A stretch of 64,000 nucleotides of DNA from Streptomyces antarcticus (GTDB lineage Bacteria > Actinomycetota > Actinomycetes > Streptomycetales > Streptomycetaceae), in contig NZ_JAPNLM010000021.1 in the NCBI RefSeq assembly GCF_026627255.1, positions 83,555-147,554 of the forward strand. Reading direction: 5' to 3'. A model generated the notes under the pieces. That model searched no databases. It was not told the origin of the DNA and saw only the letters and a program-made list of their open reading frames with translations. Shown in pieces: positions 25,828 through 33,628 of this stretch. The position numbers and the translations under genes were made by a program. Position 1 is the stretch's first letter. Every line of letters begins with the position of its first letter.

Positions 25828-26196
25828 TCACAGGGCCGGGATCGGCTGAGTGAGGTTCACCGGGTTGCCGTCGGGGTCCTGGATGTGGGCGACCCGCTGT
25901 CCCCACGGCATGTTGTTGGGGCCGCTGCGGACCGAGCCGCCCAGCGCCGCCACCCGGCTGAGCGTCTCGTCGACGTCGTCGACACCGATGCTGAGCAGGA
26001 TCCGCGGTGCCGCCCCGGTCCCCGGGTTCTCCTTGGCCACCAGCCCGAGGTCGGTGTCGCCGATGCGCAAGCCGAGGTAGAAGGTCGGGCCTTCCGCCGG
26101 TACCCGGAAGATCTCCTCAGCGCCGAACAATTTCGTATAGAAGCCGAGCAGAACGTCCTGGTCGGCAGTCACGATCACTGGCTGGATGGTGGACAT
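25828..26196 (-). CDS. VOC-family (glyoxalase/bleomycin-resistance-like) protein
   Basis: 122 aa, MSTIQPVIVTADQDVLLGFY start with CAGGAG 5 nt upstream. One complete betaalphabeta-betabetabeta VOC unit: LFGAEEIFRVPAEGPTFYLG, LLSIGVDDVDETLSRVAALG and the closing HIQDPDGNPVNL. Likely a dimeric metalloenzyme or antibiotic-binding protein; no specific substrate can be read. An inverted repeat at 26211-26239 lies just upstream. Confidence 0.85.
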   Translation of the reverse strand: MSTIQPVIVTADQDVLLGFYTKLFGAEEIFRVPAEGPTFYLGLRIGDTDLGLVAKENPGTGAAPRILLSIGVDDVDETLSRVAALGGSVRSGPNNMPWGQRVAHIQDPDGNPVNLTQPIPAL

Positions 26197-26210
26197 GGCA
26201 CTCCTGTCGA

Positions 26211-26239
26211 GAACGGTCGTATCGCTGGGTAGACCGTTC
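26211..26239 (-). promoter_or_regulatory. Inverted repeat upstream of the VOC gene
   Basis: GAACGGTC and GACCGTTC separated by 13 bp, 15 nt upstream of the start codon. The 'GAACGGTC' half-site is of a kind often seen in TetR-type operators, but no such regulator gene is adjacent. Confidence 0.4.
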
Positions 26240-26273
26240 GAGGACGGTGAACTCATCGGCAAAACCACGCCGC

Positions 26274-26375
26274 CGGACGATCTACAACACAGACTGCCGC
26301 CCACGACCAGCACGAGCACCCCGAAACGAGGTCACGCCACCCCGCTGACCAGCCACTTCAAGATGGCGGAGCTTC
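26274..26375 (-). repeat. 102-bp inverted repeat, right copy
   Basis: Reverse-complement partner of 24269-24370. Read on the minus strand it precedes the VOC gene in the same way the left copy precedes the coiled-coil gene. Outside it the sequences differ from those flanking the left copy; no target duplication is obvious. Confidence 0.75.
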
Positions 26376-26384
26376 AGTTCTTCT

Positions 26385-26928
26385 GGCACCACTGCCTTCG
26401 GGGGTACACCACGTCCACCCACTACGCATGGTCTGCTGTTGACCCTGACCGGCACGCGTTCGCGGGGGACGACGACGAAGCCCCGCGGCCGGCGGCATCG
26501 GTCGCCTCGATGCCACCTCCTCCCGGTTTCGATTGGACGGAAAAATTCCGGTTCATGCGCGAGGTGGCCGCATTGCTGGCCGCGCGCTACGGGAGCTGGA
26601 CCTGCGGCTGGAATTGCTCACCACTTTCCAACGGTGGACCTGTTACCGCTGGGGCAACCACAGAAGCCACGTCAATGGCGTGGAGGGGGAGACCGCTGCA
26701 CGGGGGGTAGTGGCCTCTTCGGGAGTGGCGCGCCCGGCTGGAGGACATGGCCGAACGGTTCGAGCAACTCGCCCCGCCGCCTGACTCGGACCCCGAGGAG
26801 CGCAGCTGGCGTCTGGAGCGCGAGGTGACCCGTTCAACAGCCATACCGAGCCCACTCCGACCCTGGTGGACAGGGTGGGAGAGGACCTGGCGATCCGTCT
26901 GACCGGTCGCGGGCTCTACCGTGAGTGA
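26385..26928 (+). pseudogene. Decayed Streptomyces hypothetical gene
   Basis: Segments in different frames join into one protein: GFDWTEKFRFMREVAALLAA then RYGSWTCGWN (26515-26610), EWRARLEDMAERFEQLAPPPDSDPEERSW type text (26715-26815) and LVDRVGEDLAIRLTGRGLYR plus a TGA ending at 26928. At least two frameshifts and a missing middle are needed. The parts are recognisable as a conserved actinobacterial hypothetical protein. Confidence 0.6.
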
Positions 26929-27620
26929 TGACGCACTGGCCCTGTGGCCCTGTGTTGGCGGCGGGTCAGGAGCCGTCGTAGTGGTCGCGGCTGCCGGACT
27001 TGGCCAGTCCTAGGCTGATCATGTAGCCGAACGTGAGGATCACGATGTGCATCAACCCGCGAAGACCCGCTGTCATCGAGATCGCTGCCGGAATGGGGCG
27101 TTCAAGGCTTGCTCGAAGCGCGGAAAGTTGGCGTAGGGTCCGGGAACTCGCCCAGGTCCGCACCCTGTTCCGGGTCACCCAGAGCATCGAGGAAGCCTGC
27201 ATGATTGATCCCCGCTGACCCGCCCGGCCCGGCGCCGCCTACGCGGTGATTCGGCCCAGGTTTCCGGGCCGCCGCCGCGCCACTCCACGACCTGGGCGCT
27301 GGGGCGTGGTGGGCGACATCGATGGACTGCCCGCACGCGGCGCCACCCGTTCGCGTCGGCCGGATGGACGATCAAGCGGGGTTCGGACACACCCCCACCC
27401 TCAACTGCGCGCCGGCTTCCGGCACCCCCGTCCGGGCTGGCCGAGTGAGGCGGAAGCCAGGGAATTTCCCCTGCACGCGGGGCTGCCCGTGCGTCCGGCA
27501 TACTGCGGCGTGATCATTCCCGCGTTCTGGTGCGAGGAGCACGGGAGGAACGCGAAGGGCCGGCGTCGGCCCGCTGGCCGGACCCGGTTTCGGCGTCGGG
27601 GTGTGCCGGCCCCAGTGTGG
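26929..27620. other. Gene-poor stretch
   Basis: About 690 nt. The only hint of coding is a minus-strand 28-codon hydrophobic stretch (HIVILTFGYMISLGLAKSGS) ending at 26966, which could be a tiny membrane peptide but has no ribosome site. The right half contains nothing recognisable. Confidence 0.35.
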
Positions 27621-27961
27621 TTAGGGGGCGAGGCGGAAGAGGGTGAGGGCCCCGGTGCGGTTCAGGAGCTTGAGGAGCTGAGAGTTCGGCCCTCGCAGAC
27701 GCAGGGTGCGGCTGTGGGTGATGGCGGTGAGTTGGGCGCGCAGGAGGACGTTGATGCCGTTGGAGTCGCAGAAGCCGAGCTCACTGACATCGATGGTGAT
27801 CACCGCGGGGCCGCCCGGGTTGGTTACCGCGTGCTGCAGGGCCGCGATGAGCAGGGCGGAGCGGTCGGCGTCCATGTCGAGTTCCCCGAGAGGTAGACCG
27901 CATCCGGCTGAACCGCGGGCCCGGGTACGGGGCGCTGTGATGGCTGATCGTTCTCGGTCGT
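27621..27961 (-). pseudogene. Dead STAS anti-anti-sigma gene (module copy B)
   Basis: Counterpart of the intact gene at 4879-5277. The position of its start codon reads ACG (27959-27961) behind the same GGGGGA site. One G is missing in the run encoding 'SGEL', so the N-terminal part (PSQRPVPGPAVQPDAVYLSG) and the STAS body (FCDSNGINVLLRAQLTAI) are in different frames. The phospho-acceptor Ser is still there in the dead frame. It has lost expression signals and frame both. Confidence 0.8.
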
Positions 27962-28150
27962 GGGTCCCCCGTGGCCGCCGGTTCCCGTCGACCGCAACCG
28001 CTTCACCACGTTCCCGAACCCGCGCCTGACCCACCTCGACGACACCACGGGCCAGCCGGAGGCGCTGTGACACCCGACGCCCGCCGCCCGGCGGCGGGGC
28101 CTGTGTTCCACGGGGTTCGATTACCTCTCCGCCCACCGAATGGAAATCTG

Positions 28151-28246
28151 TGACGGCCGGAGTAGACATTGCGGGATCGCGTGGTTATGGTTTCTCTCGT
28201 AGCCCAGAGAGACCGAAGGGCCTGGCAGAGACGAACTGCCGGGCAG
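28151..28246 (+). promoter_or_regulatory. 96-nt ultra-conserved non-coding block, copy B
   Basis: Differs from 5485-5580 only at position 9 (G for A). Placed identically between the STAS gene and the repeat-rich leader. Probably holds the promoter or the 5' end of the leader transcript. Confidence 0.55.
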
Positions 28247-28259
28247 GCGGTATCCGCAG

Positions 28260-28720
28260 TACAGGTAGTGCCCGTATGACGGTGCGGTGGTGGAGTGTCG
28301 AAGCCAGGTTTGTCGTAGGACGGCGACGGGACTGATCACCGGACCGGGTGGCCCGCAGTCATCAGGGGCCACCACGCGCAGTGGTTGCAGTACAAGCGGT
28401 TCGCAGTACTCAGTAGTACCTCGGTGAGGGTGTCGATGGTGGGCGTCCGCACCGGGAGGTTCGGCAGTGGGGTTCTAAGCCAGAGCAGACGCAGGACGGG
28501 CGACGGGGCTGGCTGCCGAAAGCGTGGCGCTTGATCAGGCCGCGTACGGTACCGAGCGGTTCGCAATACCGCAGTAGAAGAAGTACCCAGCAGTGAAGTC
28601 AGTGAGCAGCACCTCGGTGAAGGCGTCGGCTGCGGGCGCGCGCATCGGGAGGTTCGGCAGTGGGGTTCTAAGCCAGAGCAGACGCAGGACGGGCGACGGG
28701 GCTGGCTGCCGGAGCGTGGC
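28260..28720 (+). repeat. Leader repeats: three ~175-190-nt units
   Basis: Units marked by 'aagccag' at 28303, 28479 and 28672. The second and third share more than 60 almost identical bases, including 'gcagacgcaggacgggcg'; the first is more divergent and pairs with the first unit of module A. The extra unit explains why this leader is longer than copy A. GCAGTAC/GCAGTTC motifs recur between units. Confidence 0.65.
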
Positions 28721-28815
28721 GCTGGGTCAGGCCGCAAGCAGTACCAGCAGTTGAGTGGAGCAGTATCCGCAGTTCGCAGTACCAGTAGTTCCCAGTGGTA
28801 GGTAGTCGATCATCC

Positions 28816-29046
28816 GAGGGATGAACGGAGGGATTGGGAGCCATCAGGATCGCCCGGGCGGAGTGTTGAGCCCGGGTACCGCAGGACATCGATAGTGAGG
28901 TGGTCTCCGGTCGAGCAACCGCGATCCCCGCACAGCCTGTCCCCGTTCGGACGGGTCAGCGGATACGGAAGGCCGGCGCAGTACCAGGGCCGGCAGATGG
29001 TGTAGCAGTTCCTTCGGGGCCCTGGTGCCATAGGCACCAGGGCCCC
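28816..29046 (+). ncRNA. Candidate structured leader RNA, copy B (231 nt)
   Basis: Same length as 5977-6207. The 7-bp stem at 28853-28876 is CCCGGGC with GCCCGGG around the invariant loop GGAGTGTTGA; relative to copy A one A-T pair became G-C. It ends with the perfect 14-bp hairpin. The MerR-type gene starts 26 nt later, so this is its 5' leader or an independent RNA upstream of it. Confidence 0.5.
29016..29046 (+). terminator. Perfect 14-bp hairpin before the MerR-type gene, copy B
   Basis: Identical to 6177-6207 except for the central loop base (ATA versus ACA). Only 25 nt separate it from the intact MerR start codon, so it could act as a leader terminator/attenuator or shape ribosome access. 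Confidence 0.6.
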
Positions 29047-29071
29047 TCCGCATGCTCCAGAGAGAGGTGAA

Positions 29072-29416
29072 ATGACAGCGGATGATTCGTACGGCCGTCT
29101 CGACGACGATGATTTCCCCGCCTACACGATGGGCCGGGCCGCCGACATGCTCGGCACCACCCAGAGCTTCCTGCGCGCGATCGGCGAGGCCCGCCTGATC
29201 ACCCCGCTCCGCTCCGCCGGCGGCCACCGCCGCTACTCCCGCTACCAGCTCCGCATCGCCGCCCGCGCCCGCGAGCTCGTCGACCAGGGCATGCCCATCG
29301 AAGCCGCCTGCCGGATCGTCATCCTCGAAGACCAGCTGCAGGAAGCCCAGCGCATCAACGCCGAGCACCAGCGCGCCGCCGCCGTGGCGACGGCACGGCC
29401 CCGGGCCGCCGCCTGA
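29072..29416 (+). CDS. MerR-type helix-turn-helix regulator
   Basis: 114 aa with AGAGAGGTGAA before the ATG. Acidic head, then a MerR-type HTH (YTMGRAADMLGTTQSFLRAI, GEARLITPLRSAGGHRRYSR) and a long helix (QLRIAARARELVDQGMPIEA, EDQLQEAQRI) for dimerisation. No effector domain or metal cysteines. This small type is widespread in Streptomyces. It is the intact copy of the gene that is dead at 6242-6575, and lies behind a long conserved leader. Confidence 0.85.
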   Translation: MTADDSYGRLDDDDFPAYTMGRAADMLGTTQSFLRAIGEARLITPLRSAGGHRRYSRYQLRIAARARELVDQGMPIEAACRIVILEDQLQEAQRINAEHQRAAAVATARPRAAA

Positions 29417-29544
29417 GCCTGCGTCGGCCGGCTCCCGCTACGCGACCTCCGGTATCCACCGGCCGATGCGGACGAATCCCGCATCGGCTCCATCAACCAA
29501 CCCCTGGCGAGGCAGGAAGCCCGAGCGTGATCAAGGAACAGCCT

Positions 29545-29877
29545 GTGGAACAGGAAGTACTGACCCTGCCGGACGAGGGCGACGGGGTGCGCGTGATCAC
29601 CTGCGCCGGAGAGTTCGACCTGGCGACGCAGGAACCTTTACGGCAGGTCTGCGACCCTGCCCTCAACGACCCGGCCATCCAGCGGATCGTGCTCGACGTC
29701 AGCCGGGTCACCTTCGCCGACTCCTCCCTACTCAACACCCTGCTCCGCCTCCTGCGCACCGGCCGCCTGGTCCTGGCCGGCCCCCTGCCCCGCTCTCTGA
29801 CCCGCGTCCTGGACCCCTTCCGCGTCCGCGAACTCTTTCCGACCGCCGACAGCGTGAAAGCGGCCCGCACCCTGTAG
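29545..29877 (+). CDS. STAS-domain anti-anti-sigma factor (tandem copy 1)
   Basis: 110 aa from GTG 29545, preceded by AAGGA; a GTG at 29527 is possible but the tandem copy supports the later one. STAS fold with RVTFADSSLLNTLLRLLRTG carrying the acceptor Ser. The next gene, exactly 500 nt downstream, is a duplicate including the 3' flank (both are followed by 'tagacgcggggccc'). Could serve an RsbW-like kinase such as those at 14.6-15.9 kb. Confidence 0.85.
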   Translation: MEQEVLTLPDEGDGVRVITCAGEFDLATQEPLRQVCDPALNDPAIQRIVLDVSRVTFADSSLLNTLLRLLRTGRLVLAGPLPRSLTRVLDPFRVRELFPTADSVKAARTL

Positions 29878-30044
29878 ACGCGGGGCCCGTCAGCGGCCGC
29901 TCCGCCGACGTCCGCAGCCCGCGAGCGAGCCCAACCGCTTCACCGCCCGGCAGCAGCCCAACCCATACGAGCCGACACGAGAACCCCTCCCTGCTCCGCC
30001 CCCCGTGGCCACGCGGGAACCCCAGCCCGACCAAGGAAAGACTC

Positions 30045-30404
30045 GTGGACCAAGAAGTGCTGGTACTCACGGAGGAGGATGACGGTGTCCGCGTGATCAC
30101 GTGCTCGGGAGCATTCGACCAGGCCACCCTGGAACCCCTGCGGCGAGCCTGCGCGCCAGCACTCGCCGACCCGGCAGTCCGGCGGATCGTCCTGGACGTC
30201 AGCCGGGTCACCTTCGCCGACTCCTCCATGCTCAACACCATGCTGCACCTGCTGCACCTGCTGCACCTGCTGCACCTGCTGCGCACCAGCAGCCTTGTCC
30301 TGGCCGGCCCCTTGCCCCGCACCCTGGCCCGGGTCCTGGAACTCACCCAGGCCGACCGGCTGTTCCCCACGGCCGACGGCATGAGAGAGGCCCGCACCCT
30401 GTAG
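30045..30404 (+). CDS. STAS-domain anti-anti-sigma factor (tandem copy 2, expanded helix)
   Basis: 119 aa from GTG 30045 behind AAGGAAAG. Same architecture as the previous gene, but the helix after the acceptor (VTFADSSMLNTMLHLLHLLH) has grown by nine residues through a 9-bp repeat (CTGCTGCAC, four copies at 30242-30280). That helix is part of the kinase-binding face in known STAS proteins, so partner choice may have changed. No frame damage. Confidence 0.83.
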   Translation: MDQEVLVLTEEDDGVRVITCSGAFDQATLEPLRRACAPALADPAVRRIVLDVSRVTFADSSMLNTMLHLLHLLHLLHLLRTSSLVLAGPLPRTLARVLELTQADRLFPTADGMREARTL

Positions 30405-30704
30405 ACGCGGGGCCCTTCAGCGGCCGCTCCGCAGGTGTCAGGTCCTCGCGGACATCCAGGCCACTGTCCCTGACCTCAACTACGACCGGCACAGCACCTG
30501 GGGGGCAGCCCCGACATCGGCGCCCCGCGCCCTGACCTGTGTCGCGTTCCGGGGAGGAGCTGCACGGGGTGAGTCCGACCCACCCGGCGCCCGACCCGTG
30601 CCGCCGCACCTATGCCGGTACCGGAGCGGGGTGCCGATGTTCGTCGGACGCTGAAGTTGGCTGCTGTACGGCCGGGTGCGTCGGTGGGGCGCCATGGGGC
30701 GGAG

Positions 30705-30860
30705 GCTGCCGCGCCCCGTGGGCTCCCTCGATATCGTCGCGCGGAACCTGCGGGACCGGTTCGGTGCCCGTTATGGGTCGTTCCGATTCATCGACGTCGT
30801 TGGTCGGCGCATGCTCCGGGTCCACGACACCGAGGGGACGCAGCGGAGGACCGGTCGTGC
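30705..30860 (+). pseudogene. 5' fragment of a PP2C phosphatase gene (second fragment)
   Basis: Reads PVGSLDIVARNLRDRFGARY then GSFRFIDVVGRRMLRVHDTE, nearly the same as the fragment at 15186 and related to the intact phosphatase at 3142-4464. Both fragments break just after the HDTE motif. Located again beside STAS genes. Confidence 0.65.
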
Positions 30861-30870
30861 CGTGAGGCGG

Positions 30871-31314
30871 TCAGCGTGCAAGGGCGAGAACGCCCAGCGG
30901 GCTTCCCCGCTCGTCGACGACGGGCAGGGCAGCGAGCCTGCGGTAGCGCATCGCGTGGTCGGCCTCGGCCATCGTGGTGGCGGGCGAGGCGAACGGCCCG
31001 CGCTCGCCGAGTACGGCGCGCAGCCGGAGCTGGTCCGTGTACGCGGCGCTGTCGCGGATGGCGGCGAGCTGGGACTGGGTGACCAGTCCGGTACACAGGC
31101 CGTCCTCGTCGCAGACGAGGAGATGGTCCGCGCGGGCACTGGCCATGACGGCCATGGCCACCTCGACCGTCATGTCGTCGCAGACCTGTGGGCCGGCCGC
31201 TTCCATCACGTCGTTCACCGTCCGGGGTACAACGGTGGCGTTCGCCGAGCGGGACTGCATCTGGACCAGCGTCAACACGTGCCTCCTGCAGAGGTGGGTC
31301 AGTTTCCGGATCAC
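30871..31314 (-). CDS. CBS-domain pair protein
   Basis: 147 aa with two CBS motifs: VNDVMEAAGPQVCDDMTVEVA ... ADHLLVCDEDGLCTGLVTQS and a second ASPATTMAEADHAMRYRRLA ... LPVVDERGSPLGVLAL. Such pairs bind adenosyl nucleotides and gate a partner; here there is no attached catalytic domain. It starts only 6 nt after the helicase stop, so the two are co-transcribed. A basic, Cys-containing 25-residue head is present. Confidence 0.83.
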   Translation of the reverse strand: MIRKLTHLCRRHVLTLVQMQSRSANATVVPRTVNDVMEAAGPQVCDDMTVEVAMAVMASARADHLLVCDEDGLCTGLVTQSQLAAIRDSAAYTDQLRLRAVLGERGPFASPATTMAEADHAMRYRRLAALPVVDERGSPLGVLALAR

Positions 31315-31320
31315 TGATGC

Positions 31321-32829
31321 TCAGGCAGCCGCGTCGAAAGCGGACTGTCGCGCGCTCACGCGCCGGGCAGCCGAAACGGGCCTGCGCCGACCGCGGGAGG
31401 CGGCGCTGCGCTTGGGCCGCTCGGAGACCGGTGCGGTGATGGTGACCGGGATGCCGGAAGGGGTCTGGGCGCCCGTGATCCGGTTCAGTGCCTCTTCGCC
31501 GGAGCGAACCTGGGTGGACTGCGGGGTGATGCCCGCGGCCGTCATCAGCCGGGTCATGTCGCGGCGCTGGTTGGGGGTGACCAGGGTGACGACGCTGCCG
31601 GACTCTCCGGCGCGGGCGGTGCGGCCGCCGCGGTGGAGGTAGTCCTTGTGGTCGGTCGGGGGGTCGACGTTGACGACGAGGTCGAGGTTGTCGACGTGGA
31701 TGCCGCGGGCGGCAACGTTCGTGGCGACCAGGACGGTGACGTGTCCGGTCTTGAACTGGGCCAGGGTGCGGGTCCGCTGGGGCTGGGACTTCCCGCCGTG
31801 CAGCGCGGCTGCCCGTACACCGCTGTTGAGCAGGTGCTCGGTCAGCCGGTCGACGGCGTGCTTGGTGTCCAGGAACATCATCACCCGGCCTTCGCGCGCC
31901 GCGATCTCCGTCGTCATCCGCTGCTTGTCGGCGCCGTGGACGTGGAGGACGTGGTGCTCCATCGTCGTCACCGCACCGGCGGACGGGTCGACGGAGTGCA
32001 CGACCGGGTCGGTCAGGTAGCGGCGGACCAGCAGGTCGACGTTGCGGTCCAGGGTCGCGGAGAAGAGCATCCGCTGCCCCTCCGGGCGCACTTGGTCCAA
32101 GAGCGCGGTGACCTGGGGCATGAAGCCCATGTCGGCCATCTGGTCGGCCTCGTCGAGAACGGTGATGGCGACCTGGTTCAGGCGGCAGTCACCGCGGTCG
32201 ATGAGGTCCTTCAACCGGCCGGGCGTGGCCACGACGACTTCCGCGCCTCCGCGTAGCGCACCGATCTGCTTGCCGATCGACATGCCGCCGACGACGGTGG
32301 CCAGGCGCAGCTTCACCGAGCGGGCGTACGGGGTGAGGGCGTCGGTGACCTGCTGGGCCAACTCGCGGGTCGGTACGAGGATCAGTGCGAGCGGCTGCTG
32401 GGGCTCGGCGCGCTGCCCGGCGGTGCGGGTCAGCAGAGCGAGGCCGAAGGCCAGGGTCTTGCCGGAGCCGGTGCGGCCGCGGCCGAGGACGTCACGGCCC
32501 GCGAGGGTGTTGGGCAGGGTGGCACCCTGGATCGGGAAGGGCATGGTCACACCCTGCGCGCTCAGCGCGGCGAGCAGCTCGGCCGGCATGTCGAGATCGG
32601 TGAACGCCTCGACGGCGGGCAGTGGGGGCGTGATCGTCTTCGGCAGGGCGAACTCGCCCTGGACCGCGGCGGGCCGGCGGCCGTAGCCGCCAGAACGGCT
32701 CGGACCTCCGGAACGGCTCGGGGCCGACGAGCCGAAGCGGCTGCTTCGACCCGAACCGGCGTCAGTGCCGAAAGCGGGGCCGCCGGTGCGGCTGCGGGAG
32801 GAGCGGTTGTTCGTACGTGTGGGGTTCAT
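31321..32829 (-). CDS. DEAD-box ATP-dependent RNA helicase
   Basis: 502 aa. A low-complexity Ser/Gly/Arg head (1-60) and basic tail flank the two RecA lobes. Motifs visible: Q motif PFPIQ, GRTGSGKT (I), PTRELA (Ia), TPGR (Ib), VLDEAD (II), SAT (III), ATNVAARGIH (V) and HRGGRTARAG (VI). Unwinds structured RNA, typically at low temperature. The CBS gene follows as an operon and the cold-shock gene lies upstream. GGAAGG precedes ATG 32829, with a hairpin just before it. Confidence 0.93.
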   Translation of the reverse strand: MNPTRTNNRSSRSRTGGPAFGTDAGSGRSSRFGSSAPSRSGGPSRSGGYGRRPAAVQGEFALPKTITPPLPAVEAFTDLDMPAELLAALSAQGVTMPFPIQGATLPNTLAGRDVLGRGRTGSGKTLAFGLALLTRTAGQRAEPQQPLALILVPTRELAQQVTDALTPYARSVKLRLATVVGGMSIGKQIGALRGGAEVVVATPGRLKDLIDRGDCRLNQVAITVLDEADQMADMGFMPQVTALLDQVRPEGQRMLFSATLDRNVDLLVRRYLTDPVVHSVDPSAGAVTTMEHHVLHVHGADKQRMTTEIAAREGRVMMFLDTKHAVDRLTEHLLNSGVRAAALHGGKSQPQRTRTLAQFKTGHVTVLVATNVAARGIHVDNLDLVVNVDPPTDHKDYLHRGGRTARAGESGSVVTLVTPNQRRDMTRLMTAAGITPQSTQVRSGEEALNRITGAQTPSGIPVTITAPVSERPKRSAASRGRRRPVSAARRVSARQSAFDAAA

Positions 32830-32839
32830 TCAGAACCTT

Positions 32840-32863
32840 CCTTGATTGCGGCACCAATCAAGG
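32840..32863 (-). promoter_or_regulatory. Hairpin in the helicase leader
   Basis: Perfect 8-bp inverted repeat CCTTGATT / AATCAAGG with an 8-nt loop, directly abutting the ribosome site of the helicase gene. It could be an RNA thermosensor-like or autoregulatory structure, or an operator. The remaining 220 nt up to the cold-shock terminator show no gene. Confidence 0.4.
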
Positions 32864-33080
32864 AATTCCGGCAGCGGGAACAGCGGCGCGGGAATCACAG
32901 GAACGGGCCGAATGGAATGCGAAAGCACATCTGGCCCACAGGAAATCTGCAGGGGCGCAGGTGTTGGAATGAGATGGCGTCATACGGACGCGAGAAATCC
33001 AGAGAAATCACTCAGATGCAGCCTCAAGGAGGATGCATCCTTAAGTGCCTTGTCCCGCAGGTGGACGCACTGCGGGCGAA

Positions 33081-33128
33081 TGTGTGTAGCTGGGGCCCGC
33101 ACCCCGAGGGATGCGGGCCCCAGCTACA
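33081..33128. terminator. Strong terminator of the cold-shock gene
   Basis: A perfect 19-bp stem beginning TGTGTAGCTGGGGCCCGCA with a 10-nt loop, starting 15 nt after the stop codon of the gene at 33144. Confidence 0.88.
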
Positions 33129-33143
33129 CAATGCGCGTCAGCG

Positions 33144-33347
33144 TCAGGCGGGGACGATGTTCTCGGCCGTCGGGCCCTTCTGGCCCTGCGCGATGTCGAA
33201 GGTGACCTTCTGGCCTTCGAGCAGCTCGCGGAAGCCCTGGGCGGCGATGTTCGAGAAATGGGCGAAGACGTCGTCGCCGCCACCGTCCTGCTCGATGAAG
33301 CCGAAACCCTTTGCCGGGTTGAACCACTTCACGGTGCCAGCAGCCAT
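33144..33347 (-). CDS. CspA-type cold-shock protein
   Basis: 67 aa single cold-shock domain. RNP1 is GFGFI and RNP2 is VFAHF, with KWFNPAKGFGFIEQDGG at the start. ATG 33347 has AAAGGAG 7 nt upstream. It binds single-stranded RNA/DNA as a chaperone. The 33348-33628 region upstream is unusually AT-rich for this window and must hold the promoter and a long 5' leader, as is usual for cold-shock genes. Confidence 0.93.
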   Translation of the reverse strand: MAAGTVKWFNPAKGFGFIEQDGGGDDVFAHFSNIAAQGFRELLEGQKVTFDIAQGQKGPTAENIVPA

Positions 33348-33628
33348 GTCATATCTCCTTTGGGGCAGTACATCAGCGCCTGCATTGTGCGGACACCGTG
33401 TCGCCGCGATGATGCCCCGCCCGGAAAAATGACCGGAAATATGAAGCGCCTTTATGCGGCGCGGAGGCCGCTTTGAGGCGCTTGAAGTTTTTGGGTACCA
33501 AAACTGCAACCGAGATCGACAGTAGCACGCTGCAGCGGCTTGTGTACGTAAAACATTTCCGCCCGAGGCGTTCCGGAAGAAACTCTCCTTGCGGGGTCCA
33601 TTGAATTCTTAGACCGCCGGGACAGATA

